Below are positions 24,305 through 36,116 of a stretch of 64,000 bases of DNA, one piece after another. The notes under the pieces were generated by a model. It had not been told where the DNA came from, searched no databases, and was given only the letters and a program-made list of their open reading frames with translations. The first letter of the stretch is position 1, and every line of letters starts with the position of its first letter. Source of the stretch: Anabas testudineus (taxonomy: Eukaryota; Chordata; Actinopteri; Anabantiformes; Anabantidae); assembly GCF_900324465.2 (NCBI RefSeq), contig NC_046616.1:3378490-3442489 (forward strand), in the 5' to 3' direction. The translations under genes were made by a program, and so were the position numbers.

Positions 24305-25485
24305 TCAGAGAACGATGTCTGCACAGGAATAAGGCCACAATATCTCAAGGGTAACAATGAGTTTAACAGATTTTCTAAACCAGGAATAGAAAAAAGCATA
24401 GATCACAGGATTTAGACAGGAGTTTAAATATACTAGAAACACCATAAAGACCTCAGATGACGAACCAATCAAGAGATCATAGCCTGACAAGGAAACACAA
24501 TAATATGGACAATAGCACATGAGAAACACAGCAACAACCACACCAAGAGTCCTGGCTGCTTTCAGCTCTGATTTCTTCACAGTTACAGTCACTGAACGCT
24601 GCAGTTTGACAGCTGCAATGTGGGAGCGCATGGAACGAGCCTGAGACACAGCCACCACAAACACTCTCATATACAGAATGATGATGGACGACATGGGGAT
24701 GATAAAACTTAAGACAATGTCCACAGCTCCCATTATGTTAATCACACATTGTCCATAGCAGAAGTTATACCTGCCTGGTTGTTTCAGGTTGTCAAATAAA
24801 ATCAGACAACTGTAGAAAACAGAGTAAATCCAACAAAGGAGAACAGAGATTTGAACTCTCTTTGGAGTGACCTTTGCAGAGTAACGCAGAGGGTCACAGA
24901 CAGCGACGTAACGGTCGACTGATATCAGCACCATATTGACTGCGGAGGCACAGACAGTGATGAAGGGTATGATATAACACAAAACACACATCAAGTCACC
25001 AAGAAACCAACAGGGTTCTGTAAAGAGGATTTGAAACGGCATCACGATGAGGCCCACAAGGAAGTCTGAGACAGCCAGAGAGAGAAGGAGGAGGTTGGTG
25101 GGAGTGTGGAGCTGCCTGGAGTGAGACAATATCACTGAGTATTACACCAAAAGCATTATAACTACACAACTTTTTATAAAAGCAGTAATAACAGGTAAAA
25201 CTACTGTGTTTCTTTGGGGTTAGTTTGGTGGTTATAAGTAGTTCTTAAGAACAAAAGTCTGATCAAACCACCAGGATGTTTTAACTGTAAATGTTAAGAC
25301 ATGTATCTGTGCCTGAAGTGGGAGATGGAGATGATGACCAGCAGGTTGAGAAATGCAGTGAGCAGAGAGATGGAGGACATCAGGACGTAAATGATCATTG
25401 CCTCAAAATGAGTGCGTGTTTGCTTCTTGCAAGAGGTGTTGAATTGTGGAAAGCAGACTTTAACTTCCACCTGGGTCTCCATCAC
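24305..25485 (-). CDS. Trace amine-associated receptor d (two exons)
   Basis: This is a TAAR with exon 1 at 25313-25485 and exon 2 at 24305-25115; the 197-nt intron has GC-AG ends. It encodes 327 residues. Landmarks are an NTS glycosylation site, C3.25, Pro at 3.32 (CYIIPFITV), DRYVAVCDPLRY, Asp at 5.42 (GAVDIVLSFIIP), Tyr at 6.48 (CYCPYY) and the NSCLNPVIYAFFYSWFRK signature. It and receptor e form a separate pair, with C-x-L-C-Y-I-I-P in TM3 and YDLLIGSSSEV or similar in ECL3, diverged from a-c except in the loop3/TM6 block. Reading is open; probably a functional olfactory receptor of unknown ligand. Confidence 0.92.
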
Positions 25486-25739
25486 CAGAGGGATGAAACA
25501 GTTGCAGCCTTGTGAGAGAAACTGTGTGTCATTAGCATCTTATTATCCTGTACAGCCTCATTCTCTTTCTCTCATTTCTTTTTTATTATTTTTTTTTTTG
25601 CACACCTCCTCCCTCTTGGTTTACGTCATACTCTTCAGCTTTCCCTTTGTTACTCTCTGTAACAGATTGCTTTTTGTTTCAATTGGCTGATACATTGTCG
25701 TAACTTCAGTTATCATATTGAGAAAAAAGATGAATTATT

Positions 25740-26350
25740 TTGATTAAAATGATCAAAAACCCATCCCATTCATTTGTGATGTCAATATTCTTATAAAGAA
25801 TGGGTCAAATGTAATGTGGAGGAAATCACTTCTCATGACAAATGGACAAAGAATTATTATTCAATAACCATCATGACTCAATAAACCATATTTACAAATC
25901 ATCAATTGTCTTCTGATGCCACATTCAAGTGAGGAAGTTGATCAAAAATACAATTACTTCCTAAGCTGATGAGTGTTATATAAGACACTGGCTACAGTTA
26001 TGTATTTTTTATCTATCTATATTTTTTATTTTATTTGGAGTGACACAGAGGTGCAGTGGTTGGCACTGTCTGAGTTTGAATCCACCTGTTAGCCAGGTGC
26101 CTTTCTGTGTGGAGTTTCCCTGTTTTCCACATACTTGTTTGGGATTTCTGCAATCCTGCCTCCTCACACAATTCAAAGACAAGCAGTTAGATTAACTGGT
26201 GAGTCTAATAGGTGTAAATGATTGTCTGTCTCCGTATGTCAGCTCTGTAATAGACTGCCAACCTGTGTACGTGACCCCTACATCTAACCAATGACAGCTG
26301 GGATTTGCTGCAGCACTACCAGGACCCTTAACAAGACGTGGTCCATGGTG
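25740..26350. repeat. Segmental duplication upstream of receptor d (pairs with 29020-30990)
   Basis: From about 25780 the sequence (AATGTAATGTGGAGGAAATC, ATCAATTGTCTTCTGATGCC, CTAAGCTGATGAGTGTTATA) matches 29040-29275 almost base for base. From 26030 it matches 30655-30985. The second copy has a Tc1 element in between. The part 26033-26340 (GGTGCAGTGGTTGGCACTGT ... TTTGAATCCA) has tRNA-like A- and B-box-like blocks and resembles a high-copy fish SINE-like repeat; its class is uncertain. Confidence 0.8.
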
Positions 26351-26439
26351 AAGTGGTTTATATAATAGTTCAATTGGTGTTTTTATTTTGTTCAATTTTT
26401 TGTGCATTTGAAATATGTCCTACTAACTGATCAGCAATA

Positions 26440-26870
26440 ACATTATGGTATTATTCGTTCCCCTTTTGCTGCCAAAACAGCCTTGATTGGTCAAAGACTC
26501 TGAAGATGTGCTGTGGTGTCTGGTACCAAGATCTTAGCAGCAGATCCCTTAAGTCCTGTAAGTTGTGAGTTGGGGCCTCTATTGATTAGTCTTGTTTGTT
26601 CAGCACATCCCACAGATCCTTTATTTGATTAAGATCTGGGAAATTTGTCAACACCCTAAACTCGTTGTTGTGCTCCTCAAACTATTCATAAACCATTTTT
26701 TGCTTTGCGGCAGTGCACATGATCCTCCTGAAAGAGGCCACAGATATCAGGGAATACCATTTTTATGGTACTTTCTACTCTCTACTCCCCAGGACTGTTT
26801 TAAAAACACTGATTGGCACTTTGTGAAGCTGCAACACACGGGACTGTAGAAACAGAAAACATAAAGATTC
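26440..26870 (-). pseudogene. Tc1-like transposase fragment (family 3)
   Basis: On the minus strand this recalls the C-terminal third of another Tc1-like transposase. The complement of 26590-26700 covers the region for [22 protein letters not shown]-like and NLQDLKDLL-like blocks, and it begins with the complement of GCTGCCAAAACAGCC. It is degraded, with no usable frame. Another piece of the same family lies at 30984-31340. Confidence 0.55.
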
Positions 26871-27566
26871 ACTGCACGTTGGCTTAAGGAAACTTTTAAT
26901 GATTAATTAAAAGGCCTTCCTAAATAAGCGTACCATGTATAAATCTTACATTGTGATTAATAAGTGAAAGCTTAATTTCTAATAATTCCTCTATTTGTGC
27001 ACTGTGCAAATTTCTTAAACTATCATGATGCACATGTGTAAATTATTACAATGTACATGTGTTGTTTTCATTGAAAGAAACCTTGAAAACCATTATTTTG
27101 TAATGATTATGATTTCTGACTTTGAGAGCAGACACACAGTGAGGATGTTTTCTTGTATATTTGTTATGAACCATCAATTGTTGTGCTTTAACAATTATAG
27201 TGTTAAGTACTACATAGCAGTATCAATTCAGCTTTTATCAATTCAAAACATGTCTGCATGAATATAAGAATGTAGGCTTGTGAATCTACAGCCTAATTTT
27301 ACAATATTGTTATATTTTATTGACGTCAGAATATAGAAGTGCATTGAAAATGAATTCAGCAAAGGAAAATATGTATGTATGATTCTACATAGTTGTATAT
27401 GCTTTCCATGTGATTCTGTAAGGCCCTACACTGTAAATTGCCACTGTCACTGTAAAGGAGACTTTTGTTGTGATTTATTTATTTATTTTGTTGTCTATAA
27501 ATGGACTGAATTAAACTGAACTCCTTATATTTGCACAACATTAAATTACAAAAGATAAGAACATCA
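26871..27566. other. Intergenic between receptors d and e; no gene seen
   Basis: AT-rich sequence with no supported coding or repeat feature. Confidence 0.5.
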
Positions 27567-28813
27567 TTAATGTATTTTCCCCTCACAGAAAAAGACATTT
27601 GTCTCTTTCAGGGTCATCCAGAAACTTTCTCTTACAGAACAGTGTCTGCACAAGAGAGGACGCAAAATCTCAAAGGTAACAATGAGTTTAACAGATTTTC
27701 TAAACCAGGGATAGAAAAAAGCATAAATCACAGGGTTTAGACAGGAGTTTAAATATAACAAAAAAACCATAATGACCTCAGATGAGGAACCAACTACAAG
27801 ATCAGCACCAGAGAGAGTGACACAATAATATGGACAGTAACACATGAGAAACACAGCAACAACCACACCAAGAGTCCTGGCTGCTTTCAGCTCGGATTTC
27901 TTCACAGTTACAGTCACTGAACGCTGCAGTTTGACAGCTGCAACGTGGGAGCGCATGGAACGAGCCTGAGACACAGCAACTACAAACACTCTCATATACA
28001 GAATGGTGATGGAGGAAATAGGGATGATAAAACCTAAGACAAGATCAACAGCTCCATTTATGTTAACCACACATTGTCCATAACAGGAGTTATAACTGCC
28101 TGGTTGTTTCAGGTTATCAAATAAAATCTGAAAACTGTAAAAAACAGAATAAACCCAACACAGGAGGATATAGATTTGAACTCTCTTTAGAGTGAATTTG
28201 ATGGGGTAACGTAGAGGGTCACAGATAGCAACATAACGGTCGACTGATATCAGAACCATGTTTACCGCAGAGGAACAGACAGTGATGAAGGGTATGATAT
28301 AGCACAAAGCACACATCAGTTCACCAAGAAACCAACAGGGTTCTATGAAGAGGATTTGAAAAGGCATCACGATGAGACCCACAAGGAAGTCTGAGACAGC
28401 CAGAGAGAGAAGGAGGAGGTTGGTGGGAGTGTGGAGCTGCCTGGAGTGAGACAATATCACTGAGTATTACAAATACCAAAAGCATTATAACCACACAACT
28501 TTTTATAAAAGCAGTACTAACAGGTAAAACCACAATTTTTCAACAAGGCTAGTGTGGTGGTTATAAGCAGTGCTTAAGGACAAAACATCAGGATATAATG
28601 TTCTGAGGTCAAACTGTACTTTAAATATTAAAACATGTATCTGTACCTGAAGTGAGAGATGGAGATGATGACAAGCAGGTTGAGAGACATAGTGAGCAGA
28701 GAGAAGGAGGACAGCAGAGTGTAAATGATAATAGACTCAAAATGAGTGTGTGTTTGCTTCTTGCAAGAAGTGTTGAATTGTGGAAAGCAGAGTTCTACTT
28801 GGGTCTCCATCAC
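27567..28813 (-). CDS. Trace amine-associated receptor e (two exons, extended C-terminus)
   Basis: This is a TAAR with exon 1 at 28647-28813 and exon 2 at 27567-28440. It is the closest relative of receptor d. The intron (28441-28646, 206 nt) has standard GT-AG ends, unlike the other four. Landmarks are Pro at 3.32, DRYVAICDPLRY, Asp at 5.42 (GAVDLVLGFIIP), Tyr at 6.48 and NSCLNPVIYAFFYPWFRK. Relative to receptor d, two bases are missing just before the usual stop (about 27645-27650). The frame therefore reads past the ancestral stop and adds about 20 residues (LCRHCSVRESFWMTLKETNV and a few more), giving 346 residues. The transmembrane core is intact. Whether the new tail is tolerated is unknown. 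Confidence 0.9.
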
Positions 28814-29019
28814 CAGAGGGAGGAGGAGAAACTGCTAAACCATTGCAGCCTTCAGAGAAAAGTCATTTGTTATAAGCATCTTATTATCCTGTTCACCCCA
28901 TTTCACTTTCTCTCATTTCTTTTTCTTTTCTTTTTTTTTTTTTTTTTTTGCACACCCCCTCCATCTTGGTTTACGTCATACTCTTCAGCTTTCCCCTTGT
29001 TACTTTTAACTGCTACTCA

Positions 29020-30990
29020 TACCTGATTTAAATGACCAAAAATATTATCAATATTCTTTTAAAGAATGGGTCAATGTAATGTGGAGGAAATCACTTCTCA
29101 TGACAAATGGACAAAGAATTATTATTCAATAACCATCATGACTCAAAAAAACAAATTCACAAAGCATCAATTGTCTTCTGATGCCACATTCAAGTGAGGA
29201 GGTTGATCAAAAATACAATTACTTCCTAAGCTGATGAGTGTTATATACGACACTGGCTACAGTTATGTATTTTTTATCTAGAGTGGCAAGAAAAAGTATG
29301 TGAACCCTTTGGGATTACGTGGAGTTTCACTTGAATTGGTCATAAAATGTGCTCCAATCTTCATCTAACTCATAAGAATACAAAAACACAATCTGCTTAA
29401 AATAATAGTAAACAAACATTATATGTTTTGACCCTTGCAGCAATAACCTCAACCAAACGTTTCCTGTAGTTGCAGATCAGACCTGCACAACGATCTGGAT
29501 TCATTTTGGACCACTCCTCTTCACAAAACTGTTTCCGTGTAGCAATATTCTTGAGATGTCTGGTGTGAATCGTTCTCTTAAGGTCAAGCCACAGCATTTC
29601 AATCAGGTTGAGGTCAGGACTCTGACTGGGCCACTCCAGAAGGCATATTTTGTTCTCTTGAAGCTATTAATTTGTTGAATTATTTGTATGCTTTGGGTCA
29701 CTGTCCTGTTGCATCACCCATCCTCTATGGAGCTTCAGTTGGTTTACGGTTTCCTGCAAAATGTCTTGATAAACTCTGGAATTCATTTTTCCATCAATGA
29801 CAACAATTCGTCCAGGCCCTGAGGCAGCAAAGCAGCCCCAAACCATGATGCTCCCTCCCCTATGTTTTACAGTGGGGATGAGGTTTTGATGTTGGTGTGC
29901 TGTGCCTTTTTTTCTCAACACATAGTGTATGGTATGGTGTTTTTTCCAAGCAACTCAATTGTGGTTAAATCTGTCCACAGAATATTTTGCCAGTAGTGCT
30001 GTGGAACATCCAGGTGCTCTTTTGCAAACTTCAAACGTGCTGCAATATGTTTTTTTGGACAGCAATGGCTTCCTCTGTGGTGTCCTCCCACATGTACTCC
30101 ATTCTTGTTTAATGTTTTCCTATTGTAGATGTGTCAACAAAAATGTTAGCATGTGTCAGAGATTTCTGTAAGTCTTTAGCTGACACTCTAGGATTCTTCT
30201 TTACCTCATTCAGCATTCTGCTCTGTGCTCTTGCAGTCATCTTTTACATCACATGGTTGGTTCACATTAGGCTGTTCTTCTTGAAACCAGTAAACCCAAC
30301 ACAAGTTTGTGTTTTTAAAGGTCAGGACATCTTTCAGCAATACATCCAATATCATCACACTGATTGGACTCAAGGTTGGTTCACTGCTGGCTCCAATTAG
30401 TCATTTTTAGCTCTTGTAGAAGTCATTAGGCTAGGGGTTCACATACTTTTTCCACCTTGCACTGTGAATGTTTACATGTTATGTTTAATAAAAACATGAA
30501 AACATATAATGTTTGTGTACTATTATTTTCAGCAGACTGTGTTTTTCTATTGTTGTGAGTTTGATGAAGATCAGAGCACATTTTGTGACCAAATTATGCA
30601 AAACTCCACATAATCCCAAAGTTGCCCACACTTTTTCTTGCCACAGTATATATAATTTTTTTATTTTATTTAGAGTGGCACAGAGGTGTAGTGGTTGGTA
30701 CTGTCGCCTGACAGTGAGTTTGAATCCTTCCTCTGTGGAGTTTCCCTTTTTATCCCTGTACCTGTTTGGGATTTCTGCAATCCTGCCTCCTCACACAATT
30801 CAAAGACAAGCAGTTAGATTAACTGGTGAGTCTAATAGGTGTAAATGATTGTCTGCCTCTGTCTGTCAGCTCTGTAATAGCCTGGCAACCTGTATACGTG
30901 ACATCTAACCAATCTAACATCTAACCAATGACAGCTGGGATTTGCTGCAGCACTACCAAGGCCCTTAACAAGACGTGGTCCATGATATCA
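29020..30990. repeat. Segmental duplication upstream of receptor e, interrupted by a Tc1 element
   Basis: This is the partner of 25740-26350: 29020-29280 and 30650-30990 together equal that segment, with the Tc1 element 29281-30646 inserted between. The copy upstream of receptor d preserves the empty site near 26020. Confidence 0.85.
29279..30648 (-). mobile_element. Tc1/mariner transposon (family 2), 1.37 kb, degraded
   Basis: Both ends are present (GAGTGGCAAGAAAAAGTATG at 29281; complement CTGTGGCAAGAAAAAGTGTG ending at 30646) with TA on either side. The transposase is on the minus strand and degraded. Blocks are [10 protein letters not shown]-like and DTSTIGKTLNKNG-like near 30130-30190, [39 protein letters not shown] near 29670, and [20 protein letters not shown] with [19 protein letters not shown] near 29450-29600. 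The N-terminal helix-turn-helix is largely lost and the frame is broken, so it is inactive. Confidence 0.88.
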
Positions 30991-31340
30991 GGGAATACCA
31001 TTTTCATGCAAAAATACTTAGGCAGGTGGTACCTGTCAAAGTAAGATCCACATGAATCCAGGCCAAAGGTTTCACAGCAGAACATTGCCCAAAGCGTCAC
31101 ACTGCCTTCACCAGTGCATCCTGGTGTGTTCCACACGTTGGCCACGCACCTGAAAAATCTGATTTATCAAACCAGGCCTCCTTCTTATATTGGTCCGGTT
31201 CTGATGCTCATGTTGCACTTTTAGTAGTGGGGGTTGCAGCAACACGGGCACCCCGACTGGTCTGTGGCTATAAAGCCCTATATGCAGCAAACAATGCAAT
31301 GCATTGTGTATTCTGACAGATCTCTCCTCCAGAACCAAAG
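30984..31340 (-). pseudogene. Tc1-like transposase fragment (family 3)
   Basis: On the minus strand, NVWNTPGCTGEGSVTLWAMF and EERSVRIHNALHCLLHIGL recall the middle and N-terminal parts of the Tc1-like family also represented at 26440-26870. The join GTCCATG/ATATCAGGGAATACC shows about 400 bases missing compared with the d-side duplicate. Inactive. Confidence 0.5.
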
Positions 31341-33640
31341 ATGTTTAATGCATGTGTTCATTTAAGAGGTGAAAAATCATGACCGTGTTTTATCAGCTTA
31401 GACGTATTGTGTTTGTTGATATTTGTGACTTTGGTGAATATCAGATCACATTTCATGACCAATTCATCCTGAACACCAAGAACTATCAAATGTGGCACAC
31501 TAAATTAAATAATGTAATGGCTCTCCCCTATCCACCTTGTTTAAAACTCCAATATCCACATAAACACACCTTTGGACTATTTTCGCATCTCACTATCTGA
31601 AACTGAGGCCGGAGAAATTAAACACTGACCTGACTTTCACCCCAGATCATAAAGTAGAATCATTACAAGTTGTGTGATGCCTCTAGAGTCGCTATTGTTT
31701 TGCAACAGGATGACTAACATCACCACAAACAAGAGGTCCACGAGGGATTACGAGGTTGCATGATCTGCTCTCATCTCACCTCTCATCACCTGTGGGACGT
31801 GCAGGAGTGATTATTCTTCTTCTTCCTTTTTTTTTCCCAGGAGCTGCCTCTAAACAACCGTCCCTTGGGCTTCTCTTTGGAGAACTGTTTATCCAGAGTG
31901 CCATAGTGAAGTAAATGTAACTTAGATGTTTCCTTCTTCCTTCATTTGAACCTTGTACAAAGCTGGTTTGGCTTTTACAGTAAAGAAATACAAACAAACC
32001 ACATTTTGTATTGTACAAACAGAAAAGTCTTGACTTCTTCTGTAGCGCAATACAAACGAGTTTTGTGCTCTTTGGTAGAATTGCTGCCTGATGGTTCAAA
32101 GGTCACTCACACTGAGCAGTGGTTGGTCTTTAGGCAAAGAAATGTACCTCAACCTCCTGAATCGTTTCACAGTATTACGTACTGTAGATAGTGAAAGATT
32201 AGCTGAGACAGAGCAAAACAAAACTGAAAAGTCTATGGCATAGTAATTTTCTAGTAATTGGTAACAGCTGAGGGGATCATGGGTGGGGGTACAATGAGCA
32301 GTTTGAAAACTTCTTCTTCTTCTGCATCCAGAAATGCAGCCACACATGAATTATATGCATAAAGGCCAAAGATTTCTCTGGACTTGAGCTCGTGTCAGAT
32401 GAACGGAAAGATAATGGAAACGTGTTATGTAGTCAGAGTCCAGAACAGGCACAGACACTCGGACACATCATACTGAAACTGACCTCTCCCTTGAGGCCAC
32501 AGTCTTCATCACAGATTGTTTTGCCATCTTGCAACACACGGATAGTTTTGGTTCATTCAGAGCTTCGCCAGTAGTGGGGCTAAATATTTACATACACAAA
32601 ACTGAACCAACTCAAAGGTTGTGTTGTTACACTTATTTGCAATTACAGAATTACAGAAACAGAAATTATGACGGATTTATTATCAGGGTTATTGTTGCAA
32701 TGCTGACATCTAGTGGACTCAATCTGCATGAACCCATACAGGCCTCAATGGTCATCTCCAGCTGGATAAAACACATTTACCAGTTGTCTGCTACTATTTA
32801 TTCTACTTTGCAGTAATTTCATTAGTCTTAATTAGTCACAGCTCCCTGTGACCTCATAAATCTGTTACTATTGTACAACATTATAGAGTTAAGTTGATTC
32901 AAACAGAACGTTACCAGACATCATATGGCTTGATTTGAAATGTTTTATACCAACGGTCTATTTATGTGCTTTATATAAAGTATGAACATTTAATTAGTTT
33001 TCCATGTACATTTTAGCACCAGATTACAATGTTGAAATGTAATGAGAAATGTTCCTTTACATTACTGAGCTCGATAAAATCAATTCTGTACAGTTATATA
33101 CATTAATTCATGTGATTCCTCCGTGTTAAAAGCTCCAAACATGTTAATAACACAATGTCTGTGCTCGGCTCAGCAGTTTGTGCCTGTGAACTACTTAATT
33201 AATATTCTAATATCTCATTCTGGATGTCTTTGCCCTCACTTCACACTATAACTTCCTTGGATTTTGACATTATGAATAACACACTGTTTGTTGTAAAAGG
33301 TTTACAGCATCCATGGCAGAAGTCATCATGCAATGTAATGTGTGTCTGAGCGTCTCTGCACTTCATCAGTTTAGGAAAATAAATAAAAAAGGTATAATCT
33401 TCCTAAACTGAGGAAACACAGACGTTACATTAATTGAACACTTTACTAACCTGAGTTGAGATTTAACTTTTTTGTTTTTATATCTATCAGCATCTGTACA
33501 TTTTCTGAACCAAGAGTCTTAACCTCTCAACATAAAGGACTTTTTTTCTATCTTTTGGTGATGTGGTGAAATGGATTCTTCACACTGGAGAATCACAATG
33601 TTCTTAGTCCATAAACATCCTGAAATTATCCTCAGACACA
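31341..33640. other. Intergenic between the TAAR array and dnase1l1; no host gene seen
   Basis: The only recognisable feature is a minus-strand piece at about 32110-32200 encoding LSTVRNTVKRFR followed by PKDQPLLSVSDL. This looks like the helix-turn-helix region of a Tc1-like transposase. The rest is AT-rich without supported coding sequence. Confidence 0.5.
32110..32205 (-). pseudogene. Tc1-like transposase helix-turn-helix fragment
   Basis: STVRNTVKRFRRLRYISLPK and LLSVSDL match the DNA-binding region I remember for a fish Tc1-like family (TVRNTVKRFRESGEIS pattern). It is a short isolated relic. Confidence 0.5.
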
Positions 33641-33644
33641 GACA

Positions 33645-34556
33645 CTACCATGTTAATATCTGGAAGAGAAGATGGCCTCCAGCAAACAAAGTAAAGAAAT
33701 ATAAATGAGATTTTATCCGATTTGCAGTCTCCTTTGAGCCAGAGTTGCCATCGCTGAAGAACGCTCTGGATTTGTCCGTCCTCAGCAGGACCTCCACTGG
33801 ATAGTGGTCGCTGACTTCCAGCGCCTGAACAGAAACCATGCAAGACAGATTTTACTAACCCTAAATCAACAGAACAAGTTTTTATTGTCTATTTTTTTTC
33901 CATCTTTACATGTTTACACTCTCTCACACGCACACAGACACATGCAGACTATTACCTGCTCTTCTGTTAGTTTATACTCCACTTGGAAGTTAAACGGTTT
34001 GGCTGATGATGGTACAATTGCGCTGAAAAACTTTTCCCCATTACAAACAATCCTGTTGTAACAAACAGAATAAATTGACCACAATACACTCATGTTTCTG
34101 ATTTGCATCCTCCTCCACATCCTAACTTGAGGCCACTCTTCCTGACATCGCAACAAGTAAACATCACAAAACAAAGCTGACAATAAGAAACTTCATTCTA
34201 GCTACACAGTAAGATAAAATTGCCCTTAAATTAATTTAATGCTGCTCAAAAATAATAGTTTTAAAACAATTAAATCTGCACCTCCAAAAAAATAAGCAGG
34301 TCCTGATCAGACACTACAATGTACCTAAAATTCATCAGAAGTTTAAAAATGCCACATTCATGGGGGCAGACCGTGAGCAGTGCGAGCTCACCTGTCGTAG
34401 GTGCAGGATGTCGATGATCGAACTGTGGTGTCAGTATTATCTGAAATGAGCCAATAGAGGTTCTGGTCTGTAATCAGGCGCACATTCTTTCTGTTCTTCT
34501 TAGCGAGGTAGCCACAGTCAGCGTTAAAGTCCCCGAGAAGCATCACGTTCTGTGCA

Positions 34557-34596
<40 letters not shown>

Positions 34597-35847
34597 TGGT
34601 CAAATTCATTATAGAATGAAAACTGCTCCTTTATACTGAGAAGAAAATTTGCCTTCACCTCGGTTTTCCACATGTTTTTCACATGTTGCAAGACGTCATA
34701 CAGTGCATCGAGCTCCTTTGTGGTGTTGGTTGGAGTGGTGTGCTGAGGTATGAGGACAAACTCCCTTATAGCTGAGTAAACAGATTGGGGTGGAGAGATG
34801 GAGCGTGCAGGTGAATGGTTTTACATGCATGAAAATCTCTGCTTTTTAGGACCTAAGCTGTGAATCCTGTGTGACTGAGAACTGACCTGTCTTGGGGGCT
34901 CTGAAGCGGACGACAAAAGGCTCTCTGGAGAAAGCATCAACATCTCCCGGTCGATTATCTGGATACTGATACTGGCCAGTGACAGTCACCGTATCAGTTC
35001 TGCAAACATTCAGACAAACACAGTGTGACTTTACTACCTGTGCTGAATTTGCAGCTACACGCAGTTCAACTCACCTGTAAACGAACACATACTGCTCCTG
35101 GTATGTGTCAGACCTGCCCAGTCTCTCACTGGCCACAGCTTTGTACTGATGTGCAGTGTCATACCTGAATAACGTAGAGACACAGACAGAGGAGGGAGAA
35201 CAGGATGAAACCATTATTAGAGGTTTGAACCTTGAACTGTGAATTTACTGAGCAGCTACTCTGTTTGTGTCTGTATGAGTGTGAAGGCGAGTGATTCATC
35301 ACCTGTCAAGACGGTCTATCAGCTGAGGTAGGGCTTTTCCTTTATTGTCTCTCACTTCTTGCAGCAAACACACATCACAGCGAGAGATAATCTGGAACAA
35401 AAATCACAGCAATGAGAACATTGCAATATAATTTTCAGCACTAGTTACACCACATCCTCTATTTCTTGAAAAGGCCCAGAGTACTTTGTATTTTCTTCTC
35501 TCAACACATGTAGAGAGATACAGAGAACACTTAACTGATAATCTGTACATTATTTCAAATTTTATTTAACTAGATAGATTCGACAGACTGAGGTTAGTGA
35601 CTAAATAAAACTAGGGAATAAATAAAAAACATCTGTCTGCTGATGTCGAAGACATGAATTATTAAGGAATCACTGTTGTTATTTGTCTTCGTCTTACTCT
35701 GACGAGAGTCTGCATGACATCATTTTTCTTGGCCTTGGAATCTCCAAAGTGATGGAGGTTGAAGGCACAGACTCTAAAATCTGATGCCCCCTGAACGCCA
35801 CACACACCCAGGAGAAAGGAGATGAGGAGCAGGATAGAGGGCTTCAT
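33645..35847 (-). CDS. dnase1l1: DNase I-family endonuclease, probably deoxyribonuclease-1-like 1
   Basis: This is a secreted or membrane-attached Ca/Mg-dependent endonuclease of the DNase I family. Eight coding exons are 35698-35847, 35303-35391, 35075-35164, 34887-34999, 34659-34771, 34392-34549, 33956-34052 and 33645-33824. All have GT-AG introns and sum to 990 nt (329 residues). Residues 1-20 are a signal peptide (MKPSILLLISFLLGVCGVQG). Catalytic blocks are LLQEVRDNKG (Glu), LIPQHTTP (His), LLGDFNADC (Asp/Asn) and VSDHYPVEV (Asp/His). The last 21 residues (HLYFFTLFAGGHLLFQILTW) are hydrophobic, suggesting a GPI or membrane anchor as in DNASE1L1. I chose the Met giving a clean signal peptide; MTTGGA six codons upstream is also in frame but overlaps a likely splice acceptor. 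Adjacency to rpl10 supports the symbol. Other DNASE1L paralogues remain possible. Confidence 0.88.
34557..34594. repeat. (CA)n microsatellite in a dnase1l1 intron
   Basis: 19 CA units lie a few bases beyond the acceptor side of the GDFNADC exon. On the gene strand this is a (TG)n tract directly before the splice acceptor. Confidence 0.97.
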
Positions 35848-35855
35848 GGCACCAC
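35698..35855 (-). other. dnase1l1: dnase1l1 first coding exon with its splice acceptor
   Basis: On the minus strand, CATGACCACAG precedes GTGGTGCCATG, so the exon carrying the start codon probably begins at 35855, eight bases before the chosen ATG. It ends at a TCAGA/GTAAGA donor (35698/35697). Confidence 0.6.
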
Positions 35856-35969
35856 CTGTGGTCATGGAAAAGATGTTAATCTGTTTCAGAAGGGTCAAAT
35901 TATTGACATGAATCAAAGAAAACATCTATGGAGATTAATGAAGCTACTAAAACTGGGTTAAGAACTGTC

Positions 35970-36116
35970 CAGTGGAAGATGGTCATGTGGTCTGATGAGT
36001 CCAGATTTACCCTGTTCCAGAGTGATGGAGCATCAGTGTAAGAAGAGAGGAGGGTGAAGTGATGCACCCATCATGACTAGTGTCTACTGTACAAGTCTGT
36101 GGGGGCAGTGCTGTAA
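35970..36116 (+). pseudogene. Tc1-like transposase fragment in a dnase1l1 intron
   Basis: The plus strand reads WSDESRFTLFQSDG, the block around the first catalytic Asp of Tc1-type transposases. Degraded, stop-containing sequence up to CTGTGGGGGCAGTGCTG follows, corresponding to the family's GGSV block. It is a short fossil piece inside the presumed 5'UTR intron. Confidence 0.7.
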
